Positions 17,632-24,929 of a DNA stretch of 35,499 nt are shown piece by piece. Under the pieces are notes generated by a model. It saw only the letters and a program-made list of their open reading frames with translations. It made no database searches and was not told where the DNA came from. Every line of letters starts with the position of its first letter. Within the stretch, counting starts at the first letter, position 1. Origin of the DNA: Coriobacteriaceae bacterium (GTDB lineage: Bacteria; Actinomycetota; Coriobacteriia; Coriobacteriales; Coriobacteriaceae). The stretch lies in NCBI GenBank assembly GCA_030525945.1, contig JAUNDT010000015.1, positions 1-35,499 on the forward strand. Direction: 5' to 3'. Position numbers and translations under genes: made by a program.

Positions 17632-18402
17632 ATGAAGCAGGGTTCTTCTGCGGAGTTTGAGCAGATTGAGGCAGCTGCGGCGTCTGCTGCGGCGGAGGGT
17701 GCCGCGTCCGTTACTGCGGAAGGTTCGGAGGGTCCGCGCGTATCTGCCGCGGTGCCTGCCGCGGGGGAGGGCGCCGGCGCGAGCGCGCCCGCTTCCGTCC
17801 GCGTGAAGTCGGGCTTCAAGGGCGTCGCGTCCCGCGCTCTTGCCGTGTTCGCGCTGTTCACCGTGGTGTGCGGCCTGGGGTACACACTGGTGGTGACGGG
17901 TGTCGCCCAGCTCGTGTTCCCGCATCAGGCGAACGGCTCGCTCATCGAGGCCGACGGCAAGGTATTGGGCTCCGAGCTGATCGCCCAGAACTTCGAGGAC
18001 GAGGGCCACATGTGGGGCCGCATCCAGAACGCGACTTTCGTTGAGGGCGACGACGGCGAGCTGCGCGCCTACGGTGCTCCGTCGAATTTGTCGCCCGCAA
18101 GCGACGAGTACGCTGCGCTGGTTGAGGAGCGCGTGGCCAAATTGCGCGCTGCGAACCCGGATGCCACCGCCGACACTGTGCCGGTGGACCTGGTGACGTG
18201 TTCTGGCTCCGGCCTCGACCCCGAGATCTCGCCCGCGGCGGCGGAGTACCAGGTGCCGCGCATCGCCGAGGCCACCGGCAAGAGCGAGGACGAGGTGCGC
18301 CAGATCGTTCGCGACTGCACCACGGGTCGCTTCCTCGGTGTGTTCGGTGAGCCTCGCGTGAACGTGCTCAAGGTCAACCTCATGCTCGACGGCGAGCTGT
18401 AA
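17632..18402 (+). CDS. kdpC: KdpC subunit with extended N-terminus
   Basis: The 256-residue subunit C of the potassium pump has one transmembrane helix (about 70-92) and an extracytoplasmic domain. The family motif region includes LIAQNFEDEGHMWGR and, near the C-terminus, VNVLKVNLMLD. Canonical KdpC is about 190 residues and begins directly before the helix. Here an Ala/Gly/Glu-rich, apparently disordered 60-residue segment precedes it, facing the cytoplasm. ATG 17632 is used because GGGGGAG precedes it; a TTG 15 bases earlier is less likely. It is the last gene of the kdpFABC operon. Confidence 0.94.
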   Translation: MKQGSSAEFEQIEAAAASAAAEGAASVTAEGSEGPRVSAAVPAAGEGAGASAPASVRVKSGFKGVASRALAVFALFTVVCGLGYTLVVTGVAQLVFPHQANGSLIEADGKVLGSELIAQNFEDEGHMWGRIQNATFVEGDDGELRAYGAPSNLSPASDEYAALVEERVAKLRAANPDATADTVPVDLVTCSGSGLDPEISPAAAEYQVPRIAEATGKSEDEVRQIVRDCTTGRFLGVFGEPRVNVLKVNLMLDGEL

Positions 18403-18432
18403 GCCAGCTGCCCGTAACCTTACGTTTTTGTT

Positions 18433-18469
18433 CGCCGCGCGCAGGTCAAATCGATGGCTGCGCGCGGCG
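18433..18469 (+). terminator. GC-rich hairpin after kdpFABC
   Basis: CGCCGCGCGCAG and CTGCGCGCGGCG form a perfect 12-bp stem with a 13-nt loop, 31 bp after the kdpC stop. No T-tract follows. It is probably the operon terminator or a 3'-end stabiliser. Confidence 0.6.
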
Positions 18470-18482
18470 TCGTTGTCAAGGA

Positions 18483-18540
18483 GGTAGCGCCCCTCCGGCA
18501 CCTGTTACACGCGGGCAACAGGTGCCGGAGGGGTGTCGCC
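18483..18540. repeat. Inverted pair of 29-nt dyad modules
   Basis: CCCCTCCGGCACCTGTT and AACAGGTGCCGGAGGGG form a perfect 17-bp inverted repeat. Each half is one copy of the module found at 20327, 20375, 22170 and 28672. The two modules face each other and make a long hairpin. Confidence 0.8.
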
Positions 18541-18629
18541 ATCCCGGAGGGCGTTACCATGGAGATTTCTCCTCAAGAAGACCGCGGGGTTCATGTGTTT
18601 CAGCTCCGCCCGTCTTCCGCGATGCATGA

Positions 18630-18778
18630 TGCAAATACGCAAATGCGCAAATGCGCGGATAATTTTTGATGAGTCGAGCAGACCGAATTAGCGCGCCTTC
18701 TCTACCTGCGGTTTCGTAGACGCGGAATAGCGCACTGCCCGAATACGCCGTATTTATCCGCGCATTTGCGTATTTGCA
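18630..18778. mobile_element. MITE-like element with 25-bp inverted ends
   Basis: The right end (18754-18778) is a perfect reverse complement of the left end (18630-18662), except that the left end carries an internal 8-bp duplication (CAAATGCG). The shared end sequence begins TGCAAATACGCAAATGCG. The 91-bp interior encodes nothing recognisable and contains the related pair GAATTAGCGC and GAATAGCGC. A clear target-site duplication was not found, so mobility is inferred only. Confidence 0.5.
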
Positions 18779-18947
18779 CGTCGCTTTGCGTGTGCGTGTG
18801 CGTGTGCGCACCTGGTGGCTGCACCTCGTCATTTGAGAAGGCCGATCCCCCAGTCTTACGGGTTTGTTCGTTTGGCGTAAGCCAAATCGATGGCTGCGCG
18901 AGGGCCTGCTCACGAGAATAGATGCAAACATCAATGAAGGGACCCGT

Positions 18948-20312
18948 ATGTATCTATATCTCAAGTTAGCGGCTGGCAATGTGCGGCGATGCGCCCGCGA
19001 CTACTCGGTATATTTCGCCGCGTTGGCGTGCGCGACCTGCCTTATGTACTCGTTCACGGCATCCATGGATTACCTGAAGGCTCTTGGATTGTCGTCCGAG
19101 CAGGCTGATGCCCTCGGCAGCGCCGGCGATGTTTTGCAGGCGTTTTCCGTCTTCACGGTGATCGTCTTCATGTTTTTGGTCCGCTACGCCGATCACTTCT
19201 TGCTGCGCCGACGCGCGCGGGAGTTCGCGCTATACGAGCTGATGGGTATGGACACCGGTGCAGTTTCGTCCATTCTGCTCTTTGAGGGCGTGCTGGTGGG
19301 AACAACCGCTCTTGTTGGGGGCGTGGCGCTGGGCGCACTTCTGTCCCCGGCGTTCGGGGCGATAGCCGCATTCGTGTTTGGTGTGTCCTGGCGGTTTGTG
19401 TTCTCGTTCTCTCCCGATGCCGCTGCGTGGACGGCGCTGTGCTTTGCCGCAGTGTTTGCGGTTAATGCCGCCGGTGACGCCCGCATGGTCGCGCGAAAGC
19501 CGTTGATCGAGCTCGTCGCCGCCCGCCGAACGCCGGAGCGGGCCCATGTGACGGGAGGCCTTGCAAGTATGGTTCGGCTGGCACTCGCCGTGCTTTTGCT
19601 TGGCGTGGTGTGGGGCTCCTGTTTGCTTCAACCCGTCTATTTCATCGCTTTTATTATCCCCATGGGGTTTGCGGCGTGCATTGCCACGGCGCTTGTCGCG
19701 CAGCTGGGTGTTGTCCGATGGGCGGAAGCGTCGCGGCGGCGAGGCGGGCGGTACTGGCGCGGCGTGCGCGTGTTCACGGTGCGGCAGGTTGAGTCGCGCG
19801 TTACGAGCACCTCGATGGCGCTCGCGTGCGCGTGCGTCTTGATTGCCGCAGCGGTGTGCATGATGGTCGCGGGGTTTGCGCTCAGCGTCGGGCTGCGCAC
19901 GTCGGAGATGATCTCGAGCGGTGTGGCGGATTCGCTGGCACCCATTGGATTCATCGGCATCTTTTATGGCTCGGTGTTCTTGTTGGCGGCCGTCGCGGTG
20001 CTCTCGCTGCAGCAACTCTCGGGGGTTGCTGATTCCCGCGGGGCATTTCGGACCCTTGCGCAGCTCGGTTGCGAGCGCTCGGATATGCGGGCCTCGTTGC
20101 GCACGCAGGTGCGCCTATGCTTTGCCGCCCCTCTTCTGGGCGCGCTCGTCCATGATGTGTTCGGGTTTGCGCTCGTGGCGTTTCTCTCATCTGCGTTGGG
20201 CGTGCAGAGCTTTGCGTCAATTGTTGCCGGCGTGCTCGCACTCACGGTTGGGTTCATCGGGGTGTATAGCCTGCTTACCGAGCGGGCCGCCGAGCGCCTG
20301 GCACTGCCTTAG
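18948..20312 (+). CDS. FtsX-like ABC transporter permease (BceB-like, short)
   Basis: The 454-residue integral membrane protein has about ten hydrophobic helices. The N-terminus, MYLYLKLAAGNVRRCARDYS followed by a helix, resembles that of BceB/VraG-type permeases, which export or sense cell-wall antibiotics. The cytoplasmic segment RRRAREFALYELMGMDTG is typical of FtsX/MacB-fold permeases. BceB proteins are about 650 residues and carry a large extracellular domain; this one is some 200 residues shorter and seems to lack it. No ABC ATPase gene is adjacent, so it is either an orphan or uses an ATPase encoded elsewhere. ATG 18948 was chosen for GAAGGGA just upstream; the frame stays open 28 codons earlier without an SD. 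Confidence 0.8.
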   Translation: MYLYLKLAAGNVRRCARDYSVYFAALACATCLMYSFTASMDYLKALGLSSEQADALGSAGDVLQAFSVFTVIVFMFLVRYADHFLLRRRAREFALYELMGMDTGAVSSILLFEGVLVGTTALVGGVALGALLSPAFGAIAAFVFGVSWRFVFSFSPDAAAWTALCFAAVFAVNAAGDARMVARKPLIELVAARRTPERAHVTGGLASMVRLALAVLLLGVVWGSCLLQPVYFIAFIIPMGFAACIATALVAQLGVVRWAEASRRRGGRYWRGVRVFTVRQVESRVTSTSMALACACVLIAAAVCMMVAGFALSVGLRTSEMISSGVADSLAPIGFIGIFYGSVFLLAAVAVLSLQQLSGVADSRGAFRTLAQLGCERSDMRASLRTQVRLCFAAPLLGALVHDVFGFALVAFLSSALGVQSFASIVAGVLALTVGFIGVYSLLTERAAERLALP

Positions 20313-20736
20313 GCGGGGCGGAGAAGGGGTAACACTCCTTCGGCACCTGTTACCCCCGGCACCTGCTACCCCTGGGGCAACACCCCTCCAGCATCTGTTG
20401 CCCTTGGCACCTGCTATCCATTTCGGTACCTGTTGCCTACGGCACCTGCTATCCACTTCGGCACCTGTTACCCCGATGTCTGTTGCCGGCACGGCATCTG
20501 TTGTCCCGCGTCAGGTACAGCTACTTCCCCTAGGCATCTTCGGCGATGTCGCGCACGGGTAGCACTCCTCCTGGTAACACCCCTCCGGCACCAGTCGCCC
20601 TCGGAAGTGGGCAACGCCCCTTCTTCACTTGTTACCCTGCGGTGGGTGGCACTGCTCCCAGTGATTGCCGTTGCACGGCGCCTGTTACCTGGGGGCGTAT
20701 ACTGGGGATACCCATAGGGGAAGGGGCGGTCGCGTT
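20313..20736. other. 424-bp gap filled with a degenerate repeat array
   Basis: The gap holds no gene. It is almost entirely degenerate GGCACCTGTTACC units and 29-nt dyad modules, described separately. The last 40 bp carry the SD and probably the promoter of the DUF1287 gene; GCGTATACTGGGG (20694-20706) contains a TATACT-like -10. Confidence 0.7.
20327..20693. repeat. Array of 29-nt dyads and GGCACCTG units
   Basis: Full 29-nt modules occur at 20327-20355 (GGGTAACA with TGTTACCC), 20375-20403 (GGGCAACA with TGTTGCCC), 20572-20600 and 20609-20637. Each has an 8-bp stem and a 13-nt loop. Single half-units with GGCACCTG or close variants start at 20342, 20358, 20390, 20406, 20425, 20441, 20460, 20475 and 20493, mostly 15-19 bp apart. 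The A-T to G-C change in both arms of the second module is a compensatory pair. Confidence 0.8.
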
Positions 20737-21414
20737 ATGGCTCGAATCGGAAAGCGTGCTCGTATTGGGCTGATGCTGCTTGCCGTCTGCGTGGCGGCGA
20801 TAGCGGTGACGTGCGTTTTGGTTGGAACGGGCAGGCTGTGCATTACGTCCGCCGCTCGTCCCGAGAATCGCTCCTCGTTCGATTTGCCCGCCTATACAAG
20901 CTCAAACGATCAAGACGGGGATGGCGTGGACGACCAGCCCGACATCCTTGCCGCGGCACTTGCCTATGTAGAGACGAAGCCGCGGTATAAAAGCGCCTAT
21001 TATGCCTCGGGTTATCCGGATGACGGGTACAGGGTCTGCACCGATGTTGTTGCCGTCGCCTGCCGGGAGGCGGGGTATGACTTGCAAGAACTCGTTCATG
21101 AGGATATTGCCGCCAGCCCGGAGACGTATGACGTTGACCAGCCCGATTCCGCCATTGACTTTCGCCGTGTGCGCAACTTGCGGGTGTTTTTCGAGCGCAA
21201 CGCGCAGACGCTCACGTGCGACCCAGCGCGCATAGGGGAATGGCAGGGCGGCGATATTGTCGTGTTCGAGAACCATATTGGGATCGTGTCTGACCGCCGC
21301 AACGCCAGCGGCGTGCCGTATCTCATTCACCATGCCAGCCAGTTTCAGCTCGCCTATGAGGAGGACGCGCTGGAGCGATATGCGCCCGTCGTCGGTCACT
21401 TTCGTTTGGGGTAG
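20737..21414 (+). CDS. DUF1287 family secreted/membrane-anchored protein
   Basis: The 225-residue protein has an N-terminal hydrophobic anchor or signal (about residues 8-32). A Ca2+-loop-like DQDGDGVDDQPDI follows, then the DUF1287 domain. The domain has an NlpC/P60-like arrangement: a Cys in GYRVCTDVVAVACREAGYD near residue 104, a conserved acidic residue after it, and the His of FENHIGIVSDRR near 174. The family's biochemical activity is not known to me; the Cys/His layout suggests a papain-like hydrolase acting at the cell envelope. ATG 20737 follows AAGGGG at a spacing of about ten. It is flanked on both sides by repeat-rich DNA and has no operon partner. Confidence 0.8.
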   Translation: MARIGKRARIGLMLLAVCVAAIAVTCVLVGTGRLCITSAARPENRSSFDLPAYTSSNDQDGDGVDDQPDILAAALAYVETKPRYKSAYYASGYPDDGYRVCTDVVAVACREAGYDLQELVHEDIAASPETYDVDQPDSAIDFRRVRNLRVFFERNAQTLTCDPARIGEWQGGDIVVFENHIGIVSDRRNASGVPYLIHHASQFQLAYEEDALERYAPVVGHFRLG

Positions 21415-21603
21415 TTGGCATTGCCGTTTGCGGTCCGGCTTGCTTTCCGTTTGCGGTCCGGCTCGCGCTGCCGATTGCGATCCTGCTTGCGTTGTCGTTT
21501 TCAGCCCTGTTTGCGTTGCTGTTTTTGGTGCAGCTCGCGGACCGGTTTGCGGCGTTATCCGAAGTGGCAGTGCAGTTCGATGCCACGGTCCCGCTTCCGA
21601 TGC

Positions 21604-21675
21604 CGCGAATGTGTACACTCGCGAGCCGAAATGACCTTATTGGCGCGTCTGAGACTGCGAATGTACACATTGGCG
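21604..21675. repeat. Pair of GTGTACAC palindromes, 52 bp apart (copy A)
   Basis: CGCGAATGTGTACACTCGCG (21604-21623) and TGCGAATGTACACATTGGCG (21656-21675) are near-palindromes in the same orientation, with starts 52 bp apart. The arrangement and spacing are identical to copy B at 27143-27214. Confidence 0.75.
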
Positions 21676-21935
21676 ATATGGGCTGTCTATTTTGAGGGCT
21701 ACGCTTCTCCGGTACATGTTGTGCATTGCCGTTCAAGGGCAAGACCCCCATGGCGCCTGTTGCCTACGGTACCTGTTACCAATGGCGCCTGTTGCCTATT
21801 GCCGTTCAGGCCGTCTGCCAGGCTGGATGTCGCTGGGGATACGTTGTTGGGAGGACGGTTGTCGGATGCGCGCCCGCAGGCAAGCGGTTGAGCCGTCGTT
21901 TGGCGCGACCAGTGCCCGTCATTTCCAAACCCTAG

Positions 21936-22145
21936 CTGCATTGGGGGAGGTTTTTGGGTCCGCGCCCCAAACCCGCCCTATATTGGGGGAGGTTTGGGTG
22001 TCCGGTGCCCTTTTGCGCGCCAAATTGAGTAGAAAACCGCAGGATTCCGTTCGCGAGTTTAGCTGTTTTTCGAGCAGCTGGCCCAAAACCTCCCCCAATG
22101 TAGGGCAGGTTGTTTTTCAAGTCGCTCAAACCACCCCCAATGCAG
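21936..22145. mobile_element. 210-bp nested inverted-repeat element (MITE-like)
   Basis: The outer ends CTGCATTGGGGGAGG (21936) and CCACCCCCAATGCAG (ending 22145) are inverted repeats. Inside them, GCCCTATATTGGGGGAGG (21975) pairs with CCTCCCCCAATGTAGGGC (ending 22106). The arms thus contain two related copies on each side, and G-runs alternate with C-runs. The centre (about 22000-22080) encodes nothing recognised. No transposase is nearby. Confidence 0.6.
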
Positions 22146-22169
22146 AGGAGTTTCCCGATGCATCTTCCT

Positions 22170-22198
22170 TGGTAACACCCCTACGGCATTTGTTACCC
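22170..22198. repeat. 29-nt dyad module, isolated copy
   Basis: TGGTAACA and TGTTACCC form the stem around a loop containing CCCCTACGGCATT. The length and layout are the same as the modules at 20327, 20375 and 28672. It lies downstream of the last gene of the PadR/ABC operon. Confidence 0.75.
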
Positions 22199-22334
22199 TT
22201 CGTCTACGGTGCCTGTTGTCCTGGTGTGGGAACATGTGAGGGAATAGGAGGCCATATTGAGTTGCTTTTCAGGACGTGCTTCACGGCGGGGTATTGTAGG
22301 TTCTTCGGTGAGATTTTGGGGCTAGGACGATGCG

Positions 22335-23165
22335 TCAGCCGCGCGCTGCGTACAGGGCGAGGGCGACAGCGCTGGTGATGGCGGAGAACGTAACGGCTGG
22401 GACCGCGATGGCGGAGAGGTCCGTCATGCTGCAGGCGTGCATGAGGAAGCTTGCGTGGGTTAGCTGGACAGATTCGGGAAATGAGAGCTGTGCCACGCAT
22501 GCGGCGATGAAGCCGACCGCCATGATGCCGAATGCCGCGGGACGGTTGGGTACGATGCGGAAAACCGCGAGTGAGCAGGCGATGAGCGATGCCCCGGCGA
22601 CGAGGATGATCGCCAGCCTCGGCACGACCAACGCCAAGACGCTCGGCATAAGCTCCAGACACCCCGCCTGCAGGCAGCACACGGCGGTCTGTCCGAGCGT
22701 CGCGAACGTGAAGAGTGCGAGCGTTGGGATGGAGACGCACGTAAAATCGTTGAGTCCCAGCCGCCACGGGGAGATGCCGCGCGCCCGCGATGCGGTTTGG
22801 GTGCCGGTTGCGTGCGCAATGCCGTCAAACCGTCCGCACATCGCCAGCGCAGCGAACGGCAGGAGCACGGTGCCCGCGAGGCCGGCGCATGCGAATGCGT
22901 AGTTGGCGGGGACGCCCACGTTGTCCATCCAATATGCGGGGTCGGGGGCAAAACCGATCCCGCCGTGGTCGGTGAGGGCGAACATCCACGCCCCGTTACC
23001 TGCCGCGAGGTAGACGAGGCACGACAGCGCCGTGCAGGCAAGGGCGAGCAGGCCGAGGTGCGACTTGGCACATACGAATGCCATTGCCCGGAATGGGTGG
23101 GGACGGCGTGTCGGGGCGTGTGACGCACGACCGCCTCGCGTGGGACGGCTACACTTTGTGTTCAT
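22335..23165 (-). CDS. ABC transporter permease 2 of PadR operon
   Basis: The 276-residue polytopic membrane protein has about six hydrophobic helices and looks like an ABC-2-type permease. Its sequence is not clearly assignable to a named family. It is the last gene of a six-gene operon, and its ATG overlaps the preceding stop (ATGA, 23162-23165). SD CAGGAGG precedes ATG 23165 by seven bases, so I prefer it over an upstream in-frame start. Its pairing with another permease and an ATPase resembles lantibiotic-immunity (LanFEG-type) exporters, where two small permeases of about 250 residues share one ATPase. That functional link is an inference. The N-terminus is basic and cytoplasmic (about 30 residues). 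Confidence 0.75.
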   Translation of the reverse strand: MNTKCSRPTRGGRASHAPTRRPHPFRAMAFVCAKSHLGLLALACTALSCLVYLAAGNGAWMFALTDHGGIGFAPDPAYWMDNVGVPANYAFACAGLAGTVLLPFAALAMCGRFDGIAHATGTQTASRARGISPWRLGLNDFTCVSIPTLALFTFATLGQTAVCCLQAGCLELMPSVLALVVPRLAIILVAGASLIACSLAVFRIVPNRPAAFGIMAVGFIAACVAQLSFPESVQLTHASFLMHACSMTDLSAIAVPAVTFSAITSAVALALYAARG

Positions 23166-24034
23166 TGACAAGCCTCCTGGTGATTGCAAGCGAAGTACAT
23201 GAGCGCGCAGCATATGCCGATTGCGAGTGCGCCGATTATGGCGATTGCGCCCAGCAGCATGGACTGCGTGTTCAGCGAGCAGGTGTGCATAAGACACACG
23301 GCGGGATTGGCCCATACGATTGCCGGTGCACTTCCTGCGATGTAAGCGTTGGGATACGCAAGCAGCGCCCCTATATGAAACGTGAGGGTAAGGAATGCGG
23401 AGAGCAGGGGAGCCCTCGTCAGCGAGGCGATGCACGAAGAGATGAGGTAGATTGCACTGAGCAGCAGGCAGTTAGTGGCAATCACCGCGCATGCCAGGGC
23501 CCAGGGCGCCTCGACGAACGACGTGTTGCAGGCGGGCAGCCGAAATATGAAGCTCGCGAAACACGACAGGGCGTACGCGAGCGAGAGCGCGCCCGCCTCT
23601 GGCAGGGCGCGTGACAAGGCCGTCGCCCCACTGGGGATGCCGCGTGCCCGCGAGATGCGCGCGGTCATAGCGGAGACTCCCTTGTCTATGGCGGCGACGG
23701 CCAGAATCGCCGCCACGGGAATCCAGGCAATCGTATAGACGAGCGCGCCGCGCAAGGCGGATTCGGCGGCTTGCCCGGACACCGTGACGTTGCCGATAAA
23801 TCCAATGGTGGCGCCGACGACTTCGTTCGGGACGCCCGCGACCATGAACAACGGCCCGCCCTGTTCGGCGAGGACGGTCGCGGCGCAGGTCATCAGGGCC
23901 ATGCCTGCGAGGAGGGCGATGCGTCCCGTGCGCCGGGCGAGGAAGAGGCCTGACGCGAGCGCGTTGCGCATGGTTCTGAGGGCGGTGCCCCTGGCGTTCG
24001 ATGCTATGGGCGCGTGCTGCCGGCTAGCGCGCAT
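23162..24034 (-). CDS. ABC transporter permease 1 of PadR operon
   Basis: The 290-residue polytopic protein has about six transmembrane helices and a basic N-terminus. The helix distribution (a first helix, a large loop, then five helices) is that of ABC-2 permeases. I do not recognise a specific family. ATG 24034 is preceded by GGGAGGGAG and overlaps the end of the ATPase gene by 11 bases. Its stop overlaps the next permease start as ATGA. Such tight coupling implies stoichiometric synthesis of ATPase and two permeases, as in LanFEG-like heteromeric exporters. The substrate is unknown. Confidence 0.78.
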   Translation of the reverse strand: MRASRQHAPIASNARGTALRTMRNALASGLFLARRTGRIALLAGMALMTCAATVLAEQGGPLFMVAGVPNEVVGATIGFIGNVTVSGQAAESALRGALVYTIAWIPVAAILAVAAIDKGVSAMTARISRARGIPSGATALSRALPEAGALSLAYALSCFASFIFRLPACNTSFVEAPWALACAVIATNCLLLSAIYLISSCIASLTRAPLLSAFLTLTFHIGALLAYPNAYIAGSAPAIVWANPAVCLMHTCSLNTQSMLLGAIAIIGALAIGICCALMYFACNHQEACQ

Positions 24035-24878
24035 AGTGGCTCCCTCCCCGCGCTGTTTCGACTTCGCGCACAATGTCGCTCGGGGTCTCCGTACGTGCGT
24101 CACGTTGGGAATATCCCATCCCGTGCGTTTGCCCTTGCGCATGTCGCCTGCGCTCGCGGAATCGACCCAAGGCGATATCCATGTACAGCTCCTCCAGGTT
24201 TCCTCCGCCCAGCCTGTCGACATCGTCCGCGGTCATCTCCGCGATCAGATGGCCGTGGCTCAGCACCAGAAAGTCTGTCGCGGTCTGATGGAGCTCGGAC
24301 AAGTTGTGGCTCGAGATGAGCATGGTGGTCGCGCGTTCTTCGTTGAGCCGCCTGAGCAGCTGACGGATCTCGACGGTCCCCAATGGGTCGAGCCCGTTGG
24401 TCGGCTCGTCGAGCACGAGCATACGGGGGTTGCCGAGCAGTGCAATGGTGAGGTCCAGGCGCCTGCGCATGCCGAGTGAGAAACTTCGGACCTTCTTCTT
24501 GCTCGTGTCGGCGAGCCCCGCCATGTCCAGCAGGTGGGGGATCTGCCCTTGGTCAAGCCCCCATTCGAGGCAGCGCGCTTTGAGGTTGTCCGTCGCGCTG
24601 AGCTGGGGGTAGCTCGCACCCGCGTCAGGAACATAGCCAACGCTCGCCCGCGCTCTTCTCAAGCCCGCGACGTCGTGCTCTCCCCATAGCTCGATCGTGC
24701 CCGAGCTCGGCCTGCTTAGCCCCATGAGGATGCGAATGAGCGTTGACTTGCCCGCGCCGTTCTCGCCGATGAGCCCGTAGATGCGGCCCGATTCGAGCTC
24801 GAGGTCTACGGGTCCCAAAACGACGTTCGAGCGGTAGCGTTTAGTGACACCAGCAAGGCGTGCTGCCGGAAGTGACAT
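24024..24878 (-). CDS. ABC transporter ATP-binding protein
   Basis: The 284-residue ATPase energises the two downstream permeases. Walker A is GENGAGKST (38-46), the signature region is FSLGMRRRLDLTIAL, Walker B is RMLVLDEPTNGLDP and the H-switch is ISSHNLSELHQ. The degenerate signature (SLGM in place of SGGQ) is usual in BcrA/LanF-type exporters for peptide antibiotics. An extra C-terminal tail of about 50 residues after the H-loop region is Arg/His-rich. ATG 24878 follows GGAGG at a spacing of six; a TTG four codons earlier overlaps that SD. It starts 51 bp after the DUF4097 gene, with no terminator between, so it belongs to the same operon. Confidence 0.92.
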   Translation of the reverse strand: MSLPAARLAGVTKRYRSNVVLGPVDLELESGRIYGLIGENGAGKSTLIRILMGLSRPSSGTIELWGEHDVAGLRRARASVGYVPDAGASYPQLSATDNLKARCLEWGLDQGQIPHLLDMAGLADTSKKKVRSFSLGMRRRLDLTIALLGNPRMLVLDEPTNGLDPLGTVEIRQLLRRLNEERATTMLISSHNLSELHQTATDFLVLSHGHLIAEMTADDVDRLGGGNLEELYMDIALGRFRERRRHAQGQTHGMGYSQRDARTETPSDIVREVETARGGSHYAR

Positions 24879-24929
24879 GGGTGCCTCCAAAAGGATGCGG
24901 GTGGATGGGGTTGTGATGATTCGGGCTGC

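Larger units (their letters stand above)
18419..18900. repeat. 46-bp imperfect direct repeat flanking a 390-bp insert
   Basis: Copies at 18419-18464 and 18855-18900 share CTTACG at one end and AAATCGATGGCTGCGCG (17 of 17) at the other, with identical internal spacing and a diverged centre. Between them lie the other repeats of this gap. The layout suggests a duplication or an insertion between two related sites. Confidence 0.6.
18403..18947. other. 545-bp repeat-rich gap between kdpC and FtsX permease
   Basis: No gene is supported. The gap holds a GC hairpin (18433-18469), an inverted pair of 29-nt dyad modules (18483-18540), an element with 25-bp terminal inverted repeats (18630-18778), and a 46-bp direct repeat whose copies (18419-18464 and 18855-18900) bracket these elements. 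Confidence 0.7.
21415..22334. other. 920-bp gene-free, repeat-rich region
   Basis: No supported gene. In order it contains a hydrophobic but start-less open frame (21411-21695), a pair of 20-bp palindromes 52 bp apart (21604-21675), loose GGCGCCTGTTGCC-type half-repeats (21757-21800), a 210-bp nested inverted-repeat element (21936-22145) and a 29-nt dyad (22170-22198). The last 130 bp hold nothing I recognise. Confidence 0.65.

Noticed and set aside
15481..18501. A very long open frame on the minus strand opposite kdpBC
   Set aside because: It is antisense to well-supported kdpB and kdpC and is rich in His, Arg, Gly and Ala, as expected from the reverse of GC-rich codons. It has no recognisable domain or SD.
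20327..20710. Possible CRISPR or tRNA cluster
   Set aside because: The repeat units are degenerate, short and unevenly spaced at 15-19 bp, with no cloverleaf and no unique spacers.
21411..21695. Hydrophobic open frame just after the DUF1287 gene (LALPIAILLALSFSALFALL)
   Set aside because: It has no SD or good start and runs through the palindrome pair. The hydrophobicity comes from a repetitive TTTGCG/CTTGCG-rich stretch. It could be a decayed membrane gene, but the support is too weak.
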